A DNA stretch of 64,000 bases from Pseudomonas sp. A34-9 (GCF_029543085.1 NZ_CP119967.1:3684501-3748500); one strand, 5' to 3'; shown: positions 33,589-42,791, counted from the stretch's first letter. Notes: generated by a model from the letters alone, not told the origin. Numbers and translations are program-made.

Positions 33589-34389
33589 TTACCTCTTCTT
33601 AAATACCTTACTCACGTAATACCTAAAACTCCACCGATCCTTCGGCCGAGGCTTATAGTGCGTTTTATTCCTCTGCCCCGGCTCCCCTCCCACCCCACTC
33701 GCCGTGTAGTAATAAAGCGCAATCGATCGACGCGTAACGCCTTCAGGCGTAGTCAACGGCTCCGGATGCCCATGGTTACTGTCCTTATCCGTATTAAAAA
33801 TCACACACCGGTTATAAACCGGCAGCACCCTCTTCAGGCACTTCTTCATCCCCACATCCCAAAGCTCCAGGTTGCCGCCGTACGCCTCCTGCCAGTCCTC
33901 GGTCAGATAGATAATCACGTTCAACCGCCGCTCGACATTGAGCTTTTTGTTCAGCCGGAAATCCGAGTGCACGCCCAGGAAGCCGCCAGTTTTGGTCTCG
34001 TGCAACCCGCCACCGACAAAGTAGGGATCAGGGATCAGACCTTGAATGCCGGTGAGTTTTTCGAGGAATTGCAGCATGGGTGCGGAGTTGAAGGTGTTGA
34101 ACAGGTTCTTCAGGTATGGGCTGCAGGCGTTGGGGCTGATCTGGCGTTTGAGTTGGCCTTTGTAACCGCGCTCGTAGGTCTGTTCGTTTTCGGTCGGTTC
34201 GACCGGGAAGTGTTCGCGGATGCTGGTGATGACGTCTGCTTGCAGGAAGTTGTCGATGACGATGTGCGGGAATGGCGTGGCTTGGCTGTATTCGCTGGTC
34301 AGCGATTCGCCGAAGGCGCTGGCGGCGTTTTGGTCGAAGTCGAGTTCTGGGGACAGGGTGATCGGAAGTGTTTGTGTGTTGGCTGGCAT
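33589..34389 (-). CDS. 2-oxoglutarate/Fe(II) oxygenase, prolyl-4-hydroxylase-like
   Basis: The 266-residue protein has the double-stranded beta-helix ligands HxD in LGVHSDFRLN, the distal His in NHGHPEPL and the 2-oxoglutarate-binding Arg in TRRSIALYYY. The N-terminal half contains HIVIDNFLQADVI, typical of proteins that hydroxylate proline or modify sugars. GxNLELWD supports the P4Hc type. No obvious substrate peptide is nearby. Composition is GC-richer than the HNH gene next to it. It is divergent from the AraC-type regulator gene by about 270 bp. Confidence 0.85.
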   Translation of the reverse strand: MPANTQTLPITLSPELDFDQNAASAFGESLTSEYSQATPFPHIVIDNFLQADVITSIREHFPVEPTENEQTYERGYKGQLKRQISPNACSPYLKNLFNTFNSAPMLQFLEKLTGIQGLIPDPYFVGGGLHETKTGGFLGVHSDFRLNKKLNVERRLNVIIYLTEDWQEAYGGNLELWDVGMKKCLKRVLPVYNRCVIFNTDKDSNHGHPEPLTTPEGVTRRSIALYYYTASGVGGEPGQRNKTHYKPRPKDRWSFRYYVSKVFKKR

Positions 34390-34656
34390 TGCCGCTCCAA
34401 TTAACTTGAATGCTTTCAGGTCTTGTCAAACAGGGCCGAGCGCTGGAGGCGTCGCCGCTCTTTGTTGGCTGAGTACAGATGCGATCAGGTTGCCATGTCG
34501 GCAATGGCCTGCCGAGTGTCCTTTCTCTAAACGTGGCGCGGCGCTGTAACGGCATGTTTCTGGCTGTCACAAACGCGTCATATTTCCTCTGCTAATCTCC
34601 TCGGCGCCCTGCCCTACACCCCAGTCATAGAGCCCCCAAACGAAGGTGCCGCCAAG

Positions 34657-35640
34657 GTGTTCCCGACTCCCGTTCGCCAGCAAATCATCCTGCGCTCCGA
34701 CAACCTTCGTTCGGACGACTTCGGTGCGCTGTTTTCCAGATTGTTTGGCAACCGCTATGCCGACAATCCGCCGCTACCGTCGAACATCATCATCGGTGGC
34801 GTCTACGGTCGTCACGATGGCGTGAGTTTTCGGCGGATGCATTATCACGGTGATTTCACCGTCGCTTTCCCCGATCCACAGGATGAGATCACGTTCGTCA
34901 TCCCCACTGCCGGCAAGATCGTTTTCAACCACGCCACCGAGTCCATTGGTATGTCGCACGTGGGGCTGGCGATCGATAAGGCAGATATCCGTTCGATGCG
35001 CTTTCTGGATGATCACGCGCATCACGGGATGTCGATCAGTCGTCTTCAGCTCACCGAGCGACTGTCGGCGCTGTTGGAAAAACCGATTGTGCAGAAGATC
35101 GTTTTTGAACCCAGCGTGGATCTGAGTTCGGCGGCGTTTCAGGGGATCAAGGCGTTGATTGATCTGGCGACGGGGACGGAGTTTGATTTGTTGATCAACA
35201 GCGGGACGTTGATGCCGTCACGGTTGCGCGAGATGTTGGTTGATGCGGTGCTGGAGGCTTGGCCGCACAACTTTTCCGAGGCGTTGCGGCGGCCTGCGGC
35301 GATGGTTGCGCCGCGACATGTGAAGTTGGCGGTGGAGTTTATTCAGGCGCATCCGGAGCAATTGGTCAGTGGTGTGGAGCTGGCGCGGTTGAGCCATGTC
35401 AGTCAGCGCGCATTGCAGGAAGGGTTTCGGCGGTTTGCCGGGATGTCGATTGTGGCGTATCAGCGGCAGGTGCGGCTGGAGCGGGCTTATGAGGTGTTGA
35501 AGCAACGGCATTGCGGGTCGGTGACGGAGGTGGCGTTGCGGTTCGGGTTTAGTAATGTGGGGCGGTTTTGTCAGTATTTTCAGGGGGCTTATGGGGTGAG
35601 TCCAGGGGACTTGAGAAGTGGTTTTCGCTCGCTGTGCTGA
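34657..35640 (+). CDS. AraC-family transcriptional regulator
   Basis: The 327-residue regulator has an AraC-binding-like N-terminal domain and a C-terminal double helix-turn-helix (about 225-325): AVEFIQAHPEQLVSGVELARLSHVSQRALQEGFRRFAGMS, then VTEVALRFGFSNVGRFCQYFQGAYGVSP. The GTG at 34657 is used, with GAAGG upstream; no ATG is available in frame. This subgroup (ToxR/FeaR-like) often controls aromatic or amine catabolism. Its divergent partner is the oxygenase gene, which may be its target. Confidence 0.85.
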   Translation: MFPTPVRQQIILRSDNLRSDDFGALFSRLFGNRYADNPPLPSNIIIGGVYGRHDGVSFRRMHYHGDFTVAFPDPQDEITFVIPTAGKIVFNHATESIGMSHVGLAIDKADIRSMRFLDDHAHHGMSISRLQLTERLSALLEKPIVQKIVFEPSVDLSSAAFQGIKALIDLATGTEFDLLINSGTLMPSRLREMLVDAVLEAWPHNFSEALRRPAAMVAPRHVKLAVEFIQAHPEQLVSGVELARLSHVSQRALQEGFRRFAGMSIVAYQRQVRLERAYEVLKQRHCGSVTEVALRFGFSNVGRFCQYFQGAYGVSPGDLRSGFRSLC

Positions 35641-35863
35641 GCAATTTGCGATGCTCTCGCCAGGGCGTTCGATCTTTTTTAAAGGCGCAGCGGCCGCATA
35701 CCGCTGCCTTACAACCTGGCGGCGCGTTACTGGAAATCGAAAAACGCTGAAAGGCTCGAGGCTACCATTAGAGCCCTACTGCAATGATGGCAAAATGACT
35801 AAACTTCAGCGACACACATCGAGACGTCTCGACCGGGACTCTCGCGGCATATAAGGAGATATT
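35641..35863. other. Intergenic stretch before the metalloprotease gene
   Basis: Nothing coding is supported. GC falls across this stretch from the AraC gene to the AT-rich metalloprotease gene. A strong AAGGAG site lies just before 35864. Confidence 0.5.
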
Positions 35864-37060
35864 ATGCAACGGACTTACCTATCAGATACTAATTCTGACT
35901 ATAAATGCCTTGAGAACTACTTATCTAATGGTGAATTCGGCAAGTTGCCGGATAAAGAATCCCATATCTTGCAGCATGATGGTTTAAACAATGCGGCGAT
36001 TTTAGAATTTGTCAGACAAGGGAATCCTGAGTTCGTATCTCTAGACTCAAACAACGAAGTACTGAACGGCATTAACGATCTACTGGATGCTCACGTACTG
36101 CCAACTCGCTACGACGCACCCACTAGCTTCCACTTACTCGATTCTTTGGTTGCAACGCTTAGAAGCACCGTTGAGCGATTAGGCATCGATACAAAAAACT
36201 TTCCACTTCATGCGACTGTACCAACAGGAATGATCAACGCAATGGTTGTTGATCTGCCCTGCTCTTCAACACCCTTCCTGCTTTTTGACTCGCAACTATT
36301 CATCTTTTGCAACTTAATCTCAAAAATATACGCACAATGCCTCTTCCCCGCTGCGGGCACGAACTTCGTCAGCGCAGATACAATAAAAACAACAATCGCT
36401 AACGATCCGGGCATTTCTTTACGTTTGACCGGATTACTGGATGCCCTTGTAAGAAATGGAAGGCCCGGCACATCAAAACCTTTCCCTGTCGATTCTAGAA
36501 CTGTAAGGCTGGCACATGATCTCTGCAGGGGGATGGAGCTTTTCATAGTCGCCCATGAATTTGGCCATGTGTATGCCGGACATCTTGATACCCCGAATTC
36601 AAGTTTTCACATGTCTGAGGCAAGCTCCGAGATCCCAAGTTCACATAGAAAAGAATACGAAGCCGACTACGCGGCCTTGATTTTCACTACCCATGCCTTA
36701 GAACACGAACACTGGGATTTTTGGCAGATCAATTCTTCTATTAAGCTATTCTTCTCGACTCTCGACCTGATCAACCGCTATGCCGACTATATTACTAATG
36801 GGCCAAACAGAAAATTTACAAGTAAAGAAAGCGAAACTCACCCTTCTAATGAAAATAGAAAGAAATCCATCGATATCGCGATAGGCGAACTTGAAATACC
36901 AGCTGTGCAAAGGAACCTGGCCAGCCACCACGGGATTTTGATTGAGGAGGCTACGCAGTTGCTTTGGTCCTCCATTACAAAAGACAAGGGCACACTCGGG
37001 AGGAATGATCCCTGCTCATGTGGTTCCGGATTGAAATATAAAAAGTGTTGTTCAGCGTAA
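35864..37060 (+). CDS. HExxH metalloprotease-like protein with C-terminal SEC-C zinc motif
   Basis: This 398-residue protein has a zincin active site IVAHEFGHVYAGH near residue 230, with a likely third ligand in KEYEADYAALIF about 35 residues later, as in gluzincin-type peptidases. It ends with a SEC-C motif, GRNDPCSCGSGLKYKKCC, the zinc module that in SecA contacts SecB and ribosomes. No signal peptide is evident, so it should act in the cytoplasm, perhaps targeted through the SEC-C motif. The strong AAGGAG site and low GC suggest a recently acquired, well-expressed gene. The terminator at 37070 is shared with the convergent gene. The substrate and role are unknown. Confidence 0.8.
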   Translation: MQRTYLSDTNSDYKCLENYLSNGEFGKLPDKESHILQHDGLNNAAILEFVRQGNPEFVSLDSNNEVLNGINDLLDAHVLPTRYDAPTSFHLLDSLVATLRSTVERLGIDTKNFPLHATVPTGMINAMVVDLPCSSTPFLLFDSQLFIFCNLISKIYAQCLFPAAGTNFVSADTIKTTIANDPGISLRLTGLLDALVRNGRPGTSKPFPVDSRTVRLAHDLCRGMELFIVAHEFGHVYAGHLDTPNSSFHMSEASSEIPSSHRKEYEADYAALIFTTHALEHEHWDFWQINSSIKLFFSTLDLINRYADYITNGPNRKFTSKESETHPSNENRKKSIDIAIGELEIPAVQRNLASHHGILIEEATQLLWSSITKDKGTLGRNDPCSCGSGLKYKKCCSA

Positions 37061-37069
37061 ATTCACTGA

Positions 37070-37097
37070 AAAATAGACCTTTGCGAAGGTCTATTTT
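37070..37097. terminator. Bidirectional terminator
   Basis: AAAATAGACCTT and AAGGTCTATTTT form a perfect 12-pair stem around TGCG with A- and T-runs on either side. Confidence 0.9.
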
Positions 37098-37152
37098 GAT
37101 GTAGGCGACAAGCTATTTAATATTGGCTCGACACTGCTGAAACCTTGGTCAA

Positions 37153-37767
37153 TTATAGCTTCAAATCCTTGAGATATTTATACAACCCAACACCCTGCTT
37201 AAAGATCTTCCACTTCAAGCGGTCATCTTGGCGCAGCGATAAAGCGGCGTACAATCCCTTCGGACTCTTCAGATTCTCCCGCCTGACTCCTGATATAGCA
37301 CGACAGGAAAACTCAAGCTGATCCCGAATGCTTTTGTAAGCGGTCTCGACAGTTGTTTCTTCGATGGGTAATTGAATGGAAAGATATGCGCCATTGACCT
37401 CCGTAAAAAGCAAAAGCATCGGAAGATCCTGAGTACTCTCCAATTCAAAGAGCTCGATAATTTCTCGATTTTCCTCGGGTTCAACCCATATGGGCACCAT
37501 CATACTCATAGACCCCCCAGGAAATTTGGGGCAACTATGCTCGCCCTGCGCGGGACGAATTGAAAAAACAGCAAAATCCTCCCCGGTGATTTTATTGAAC
37601 GCCTTCCAATAATGCTCATCGCACAAGACTTTTATGAGATTAGGATGCTCATCCCCGTATAAAACAACACCAAACATTTGAGCAACTTCATTGTTTGAAT
37701 TGTATTCGTGCACGAGCGTCTTGAATCTACTCATATCGCGTCCATTAACATTTAAATAGTCTTCCAT
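37153..37767 (-). CDS. Uncharacterised protein of accessory region
   Basis: The 204-residue protein starts with AAGG seven bases before its ATG. It is soluble, with mixed strands and helices (VAQMFGVVLYGDEHPNLIKVLCDEHYWKAFN, LPMLLLFTEVNGAYLSIQLPIEE) and a basic C-terminus RLKWKIFKQGVGLYKYLKDLKL. I do not recognise a family. AT-rich composition matches the convergent metalloprotease gene, so the two may have arrived together. Confidence 0.65.
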   Translation of the reverse strand: MEDYLNVNGRDMSRFKTLVHEYNSNNEVAQMFGVVLYGDEHPNLIKVLCDEHYWKAFNKITGEDFAVFSIRPAQGEHSCPKFPGGSMSMMVPIWVEPEENREIIELFELESTQDLPMLLLFTEVNGAYLSIQLPIEETTVETAYKSIRDQLEFSCRAISGVRRENLKSPKGLYAALSLRQDDRLKWKIFKQGVGLYKYLKDLKL

Positions 37768-38010
37768 ATCGACGCCTTGAAATATCGCCTAATTCAAGGG
37801 TCACAATTGTTCAATGACCTCTTTTCCGGTTTGAACGGAGCCATGATAGTCGTATTCAATAGCTACTCGCCACTACTGATTAATGGCCTCGGACTCAATA
37901 AAACAATGCATAGCACCAGCACCCGGCATCACTGCAATATGTCGGGAATACTTCTCCCTGGCTCGTGCGCCCGGCCCGACCGCTAGCTGCGCAGCCGAGC
38001 CCGGTCCCCA
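37768..38010. other. Gene-free stretch between accessory gene and autotransporter
   Basis: A 69-codon TTG-initiated frame (37777) is present but has no ribosome site and no coding character. GGGCTCGGCTGCGCAGC-type GC-rich sequence near the right end could act as a terminator for the autotransporter gene. No feature is otherwise supported. Confidence 0.5.
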
Positions 38011-39930
38011 TTAAAACGCATAGCTGGCCTTGAGGCCGCCGTTGAAGCCGTGGCTGTCGCCGCCGCCATTGGCGCCGATTTCTGCGCCCAGGCTCAGGGC
38101 GCCGAGGCTGGCCATGAGGTTGACGCCGCCGCTGTATTGGTCGCGGTTGTCGAAGGCCGCGCGTTGTTCGATGTCGAGGCCCAGCAGGTGGCTTTGGCTG
38201 TCGATCTGGTTGTCGCCCAGTGTGCGTTCGTATCCCACTTGCACGCCGGGCACCAGTTGCCAGCTGCCCATCGCTACCGGGGCAAATGCGATGTTGAGGT
38301 TGGCGACGGCGCTGCGGCGGGTGGCGGTGTTGTCGTCGACGTCGAGGGCCAGTTCGCTGCCCTTCTCTTTGAAGCCGTTGAGGTCGAGGTGGCTGACGCG
38401 GAAACCGAGGCTGGGTTCGAAGGTCATGCCGTTGACCGGGGTGCGATAACCGAGGGCCACGGTGGCGCCGGTGAGGTTTCCGTGGGTGTTGCCCTTCGCG
38501 GTGCCGAGGCCGCCGCCGAGGTCGCGTTTGCTGTCGTAGTCGACGTAGCCGGCGCTGGCGTTGGCGTCGAGAAACAGGCCGCGTTCCAGACTGGTGAAGC
38601 CGTAGCGGGCGCCGACGTTGAGGAAGGTAAAGTCGGTGTCGGCTTCGCCACCTGCGCCGCCGACGGTGCCTTTGCTGTAGCCGAAGCCGCCACGGGCGCT
38701 GAGTTGTTCGCTGAAGCGCTGGGTGATGCCGACCATCAGGCCTTGGCTGTGTTCGTTGCTGCTTTGCGCGTGGGCCGAGCCGTCGGTGCCGAGGTAGCCG
38801 GCGAGCGCGGTGGTCCAGAGGCGAAATTGGCCGACCTTGAGGTCGCTGCCGCTGGCGAACGGTGCGGCGGCTTGTTCAATCATCGCGTTTTGGCGCAGCA
38901 GGTAGCTGGCGGCGTCGGCGTGCACCTGGCCACCGACCTGGGATTCGACACCGCCGAGGGTACCGGCGTCGATGGCCGATTGCAGGTAGTAGTTGTAGGC
39001 GCTGTAGGTGCCGGACAAGTCAGTGTTCTGCAGCTCGCGGAGCAATTCAGCGCCGGCAGCGGCGTTGCCGATCAACCCGGCCTGACCCGGCAGGCTGTTG
39101 TACTCGACCAGTTTGCCGCGCAGAACGTAGATGGTTTCCTGGGACAGGCCGAGGCCTTGCTTGAGGTAGTTGTCCATGCTGCCGTATTGCGCGGTAACTT
39201 CGTCGAGGCCGGCCTGAAGGTAACTGGCCTGCACGCCGAGCAACGGCTCGTAAATGGCTGCCATGCTCGGCGGCAGAGCTTTGAGCGTGGCGGCGACGCG
39301 GGCGGCGGTGTAGTCGTTGGTCGCGAGGTAGTTGGCCATGATCGTTGTGTTGTCGACACCGGCGATGCTCTGCAACACGGCGGCGGTCCAGCCGGTGCGA
39401 TCCTTGCCGGCGGTGCAGTGGAACAGTTGCGCGCCGTCGGTGCTGGCCAGTTCGTTGAACAGTTTGTTGAACTGACCGCGCATGCCCGCGTCGTTGACGA
39501 AGGCGCGGTTGGTCTGCTCCATCATGGCGATGGCGTCGGCGGCGCTTTTGAAGGAAATGTTGGTGATGTTCGAGCCAGAGGTGGTGGAGCCGATGATGTC
39601 GATGTTCTGGTAGGTCGCGCCGCTCAGCATCGTGTCGGGGGTGGCGGCGATTTCGCTGGGGGTGCGCAGGTCGTAGATGGCTTTGATGCCGAGGCCGTTG
39701 AGGGTTGCCAGATCGCTGGCAGTCGGCGTCAGCGCGTTGGAACGGTAGAACACCCCGGCGCGCATCGTGCCGTCGTGGGCCGTGGTGTACGCGGTGGTGA
39801 TGCCGGCGACGTCGCGGAAGTTGTCGATGCCTTGCAGGCGCGGCGTGTCGAGCAGCACGGGCTCGGCAGCGTGGGCGGCGGCGATGGACAGGCTCAGAAC
39901 GGACAGCGAACACAGAAGACGTTGAAACAC
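38011..39930 (-). CDS. Autotransporter with tyrosine-phosphatase passenger
   Basis: This 639-residue protein has a signal peptide ending AHAAE at residue 22. Residues 30-270 are a Y_phosphatase3-type dual-specificity phosphatase: IDNFRDVAGI, FYRSNAL, IKAIYDLRTPSEI and the P-loop HCTAGKDRTG with nucleophile Cys172 and Arg178. Residues about 370-639 form an autotransporter barrel (TTALAGYLGTDG, LMVGITQRF, LFLDANASAGYVDYDS) ending in the outer-membrane signature SYAF. The phosphatase should therefore sit on the cell surface or be released. Such phosphatases act on phosphotyrosine or phosphoinositides, so a host or environmental substrate is plausible. The gene is monocistronic and GC-rich, unlike the AT-rich genes beside it. 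Confidence 0.88.
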   Translation of the reverse strand: MFQRLLCSLSVLSLSIAAAHAAEPVLLDTPRLQGIDNFRDVAGITTAYTTAHDGTMRAGVFYRSNALTPTASDLATLNGLGIKAIYDLRTPSEIAATPDTMLSGATYQNIDIIGSTTSGSNITNISFKSAADAIAMMEQTNRAFVNDAGMRGQFNKLFNELASTDGAQLFHCTAGKDRTGWTAAVLQSIAGVDNTTIMANYLATNDYTAARVAATLKALPPSMAAIYEPLLGVQASYLQAGLDEVTAQYGSMDNYLKQGLGLSQETIYVLRGKLVEYNSLPGQAGLIGNAAAGAELLRELQNTDLSGTYSAYNYYLQSAIDAGTLGGVESQVGGQVHADAASYLLRQNAMIEQAAAPFASGSDLKVGQFRLWTTALAGYLGTDGSAHAQSSNEHSQGLMVGITQRFSEQLSARGGFGYSKGTVGGAGGEADTDFTFLNVGARYGFTSLERGLFLDANASAGYVDYDSKRDLGGGLGTAKGNTHGNLTGATVALGYRTPVNGMTFEPSLGFRVSHLDLNGFKEKGSELALDVDDNTATRRSAVANLNIAFAPVAMGSWQLVPGVQVGYERTLGDNQIDSQSHLLGLDIEQRAAFDNRDQYSGGVNLMASLGALSLGAEIGANGGGDSHGFNGGLKASYAF

Positions 39931-40088
39931 GGTGCAGCCTCATTTCGGTTGGCGTTGGGCTGCCTACTATCTGCACTGAATTGACACGAAATATGACAAA
40001 TTCGCGTAGCGTGAAAATGCCTGCGCGAACGGGCCGTGGGGTGCGTGAATTGTCCATCGGGTCGGATGGTGGAGTTTGCGCGGCGACA

Positions 40089-40375
40089 CTGTAGGAGCGA
40101 GCTTGCTCGCGAATGCGGTGGGTCAGCTAAGGTGATGTTGGCTGACAGGGCCCCTTCGGGAGCAAGCTCGCTCCCACAGGGTTCTTCGGCATGCTGGATA
40201 TCCTGGATTTCACACAAATGTTGTAGGAGTGAGCCTGCTCGCGATAGCGGTGGGTCATTTAGCAATGATGTGGCTGATAGACCGCGATCGCGAGCAGGCT
40301 CACTCCTACAGGGTTTTTTGGGCTATTGGAGGTCTGTGGTTTGCCACAAACCTGTGGGAGCAAGCCAGCGCCCAC
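40089..40375. repeat. Cluster of REP elements
   Basis: Two inverted pairs of GAGCGAGCTTGCTCGC-type repeats occur (GTAGGAGCGAGC near 40092 with GAGCAAGCTCGCTCCCAC near 40159; GTAGGAGTGAGCCTGCTCGC near 40224 with its complement near 40290). A single partial hairpin GTGGGAGC...GCGCCCAC lies at 40356-40375. These are mobile-type REP pairs in the gap upstream of the autotransporter. Confidence 0.85.
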
Positions 40376-40452
40376 AGGATTGTCGTATCAGAAAAAACTG
40401 CCCTCGTCGCTGCGCACGCCAGCCACAATCTGCGCGATCGCCGGCCCATGCT

Positions 40453-40689
40453 TCAATTGGTCTGGCTGACAACCTTGATGTGCGTGATACCTACTCGCTC
40501 GGCATGTTCGAGGATCTGCTCGGGCGTTGAATCCGCGGTGGGCATGATCAAGCCGTTTTCTGCATCGCCCAGATGCAGTTCCAGCAGATGCATCGCGGCT
40601 TCGTGCCTGGCCAACTGCTCCTCCTTGAGTTCAAGCAGAAAAGTCCGAGGCTCGCCGTTAAATCGATATTCGATGTGATAGGTGTACAT
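40453..40689 (-). CDS. Small uncharacterised protein, distantly DUF6555-like
   Basis: The protein has 78 residues from the ATG at 40687-40689. Its opening YTYHIEYRFNGEPRTFLLEL and closing ERVGITHIKVV resemble the layout of the protein at 57360 (IEYKLHGQSKSF... RFGITEVKW), so both may belong to one broad family. The middle segment is different. It is a short alpha/beta protein of unknown function. A reading from 40719 adds ten residues. Confidence 0.65.
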   Translation of the reverse strand: MYTYHIEYRFNGEPRTFLLELKEEQLARHEAAMHLLELHLGDAENGLIMPTADSTPEQILEHAERVGITHIKVVSQTN

Positions 40690-40862
40690 GATGTCATCCG
40701 CGTCAGTAGGAAAAGGCAACTGATTATCCTGACGCGGTGGTCAGTTTTTAGTTCAAATTGAATCGCCTCTCAGGCCGGTATGGATTTCAAGGCAAACTTT
40801 TTCCTTGCCGAGGCGTCCCTTTCTTAAACCCCCAACCGGCTGATTTCAGCCAAGGACTGGCG

Positions 40863-41303
40863 ATGACCTTCTTCATTTTTCTTCTGGCCTGCGCAGCAGC
40901 GGCAACCACCGGCGTGATGTTCAAGCCGGGGCCGTGGTACGAAGCGCTGAACAAACCGGGTTTTACCCCGCCGAACTGGGCTTTCCCGGTGGCCTGGACG
41001 ATTATCTATCTGCTGCTGGCTTGGGCCGGTTATCGCTTGAGCCTGATCCCCGGCAGCCAGACCGTGCTGGCGCTATGGGCGGCGCAGATTGCACTGAACA
41101 CGCTATGGACGCCGGTGTTTTTCGGCGCGCATCAGGTGTTGGCGGCGATGGTGATTCTCACCGTGTTGTGGCTGGTGGTCGCGGCGATGGTGGTGCTGGC
41201 GATACAACTTGACCTGATCACTGGCTTGATCCTGTTTCCTTATCTGGCGTGGCTGTGCGTGGCGGCGGCGTTGAATTTTTCCATCCTGATCAAGAACCGC
41301 TGA
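40863..41303 (+). CDS. tspO: TspO/MBR family membrane protein
   Basis: The protein has 146 residues from the ATG at 40863 (AAGGAC upstream) and five transmembrane helices. Signature segments are PGPWYEALNKPGFTPPNWAFPVAWTIIYLLLAWAGYRL and NTLWTPVFFG. TspO binds porphyrins and takes part in tetrapyrrole-dependent stress regulation. The stop codon overlaps the next start (TGATG), which couples translation to the hydrolase. Confidence 0.92.
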   Translation: MTFFIFLLACAAAATTGVMFKPGPWYEALNKPGFTPPNWAFPVAWTIIYLLLAWAGYRLSLIPGSQTVLALWAAQIALNTLWTPVFFGAHQVLAAMVILTVLWLVVAAMVVLAIQLDLITGLILFPYLAWLCVAAALNFSILIKNR

Positions 41304-42280
41304 TGACCAGTGCCAATTGGGGTACTGAAACACCGTGGCCGCAGGGCGAACGCGAGTTGGCGCAGGTGCGCGCCTTCAACAGGAAGCTGGCCTGGCTGCC
41401 GCGCTTCAAGATCCGCAATCGCCTGACGCCGCGTTTGATTCAAGCGCTGTTGCGCGTCAGTCAGGTCGGCGGTTCGGGCGCGTTGCGCAAGTTTGGCCTC
41501 ACGGCCGAGCGCAAGCTGATTGATAAAGTGCCCGTGCGGATCATCCGCCCCAAGGGCCCGGCGAAAGGCGTGGTGCTGGATTTTCACGGTGGCGGCTGGG
41601 TGATTGGCAATGCGCAGATGGATGACAACTTCAATGCGGCCATCGCCGACAGCTGTCAAGTGACCGTGGTTTCGGTGGATTATCGACTGGCCGTGTCCAC
41701 GCCCATCGAAGGCTTGCTGGAGGATTGCCTCAACGCCACTCGTTGGTTGTTACAAGAGGCTGAGTTCGCCGGCCTGCCCGTCGTGGTAGTCGGTGAATCG
41801 GCGGGCGGCCATCTCGCGGCGGCAACCTTGCTGGCGCTGAAGCAATGGCCGGATTTACTGCAACGCATAAGCGGTGCGCTGCTGTATTACGGCGTCTACG
41901 ACCTCACCGGAACACCCAGCGTACGCAACGCGCCTGCGGACACACTGGTGCTGGACGGCCCCGGCATGGTCGAGGCGTTGCGCCTGCTGACGCCCGACAT
42001 GACCGACGAGCAGCGCCGCCAGCCTCCGTTGTCTCCGTTGTACGGCGACTTCAGCGGCTTCCCGCCTGCGCTGCTGTTTGCCGGCGAACTCGATCCACTG
42101 CGCGACGACACCCTCGACATGGCCAAACGCTGGGCGCAATCGGCGCCGGTGGAAATGTACATGCTGCCCTCCTCGCCCCACGGTTTCATCCACTTCCCCA
42201 CGGCCATCGCTCAGGGGGTTCTGGCCTACAGTCGGCAATGGATTTCGGCACGCATCGAGGCCGACATTCAAGCGCTTTGA
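41303..42280 (+). CDS. Alpha/beta hydrolase, HSL-family (type IV) esterase
   Basis: This 325-residue esterase has the oxyanion motif HGGGW at about residue 95, the nucleophile elbow GESAGG, the Asp in GELDPLRDDT and the His in SSPHGFIHF. It should hydrolyse short acyl esters. Translation is coupled to tspO by a one-base overlap. The 3' end overlaps the convergent mug gene by 13 bases. Confidence 0.9.
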   Translation: MTSANWGTETPWPQGERELAQVRAFNRKLAWLPRFKIRNRLTPRLIQALLRVSQVGGSGALRKFGLTAERKLIDKVPVRIIRPKGPAKGVVLDFHGGGWVIGNAQMDDNFNAAIADSCQVTVVSVDYRLAVSTPIEGLLEDCLNATRWLLQEAEFAGLPVVVVGESAGGHLAAATLLALKQWPDLLQRISGALLYYGVYDLTGTPSVRNAPADTLVLDGPGMVEALRLLTPDMTDEQRRQPPLSPLYGDFSGFPPALLFAGELDPLRDDTLDMAKRWAQSAPVEMYMLPSSPHGFIHFPTAIAQGVLAYSRQWISARIEADIQAL

Positions 42281-42783
42281 AGCGCTGTGGCTTCGTACAA
42301 CTGCCGATAGACCGCGACCAGTTGTTCGAGGGTAAACGCCAGATTGCGCCCGCTGGGATTGGGCAGCACCCAGACCGCCGCACCGCCGAAAGTTTCCGGT
42401 TGAAGCCCCCAGACAATGGTTTTTTTCCCGGAGAGCCCCGCGTAAGCCGCTTTGCCGAGAAACGCTACATGCTGCGGTTTAAAGTGGGCCATCTTCGCTT
42501 CGAAATCCGCCGCAGCGGCGACAAACTCCTGCGCCGAGACCTGATCCGCCCGCGCAGTTGGCCGTGCGACCAGCGCCGTCAATCCACAGCGGTACTGCAG
42601 AATCGAGCGATCGTTTTCCGGGCGGACTTCTTCGGGCGTGAACCCGGCCAGATGCAGAGTGCGCCAGAACCGATTGCTGCGCCCGGCAAAATGGTGTCCC
42701 TGCTCTGCCGCCAACAACCCCGGATTGATCCCGCAAAAGACCACTGAGAGTTCATCCGCGAGAATGTCTTCAAGGCCTTTCAT
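42268..42783 (-). CDS. mug: G/U mismatch-specific DNA glycosylase Mug
   Basis: The 171-residue protein has the Mug active-site motif CGINPGL (residues 17-23), the HHFAGRSNRFWRTLHLAGFTP segment and the insertion motif VLPNPSGRN. It removes uracil or ethenocytosine opposite guanine. The TetR gene lies 8 bp upstream on the same strand. Confidence 0.95.
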   Translation of the reverse strand: MKGLEDILADELSVVFCGINPGLLAAEQGHHFAGRSNRFWRTLHLAGFTPEEVRPENDRSILQYRCGLTALVARPTARADQVSAQEFVAAAADFEAKMAHFKPQHVAFLGKAAYAGLSGKKTIVWGLQPETFGGAAVWVLPNPSGRNLAFTLEQLVAVYRQLYEATALQSA

Positions 42784-42791
42784 GGCCGCGC

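Noticed and set aside
37777..37986. 69-codon TTG frame before the autotransporter gene
   Set aside because: No ribosome site, no coding bias and no recognisable sequence.
38050..39984. 644-codon frame antisense to the phosphatase autotransporter
   Set aside because: The minus-strand product has a signal peptide, an active-site motif and a barrel, whereas this frame is Ala/Val/Gly-rich without domains.
40089..40375. CRISPR-like array suspected from repeated units
   Set aside because: The units are inverted pairs without regular spacers, so they are REP elements.
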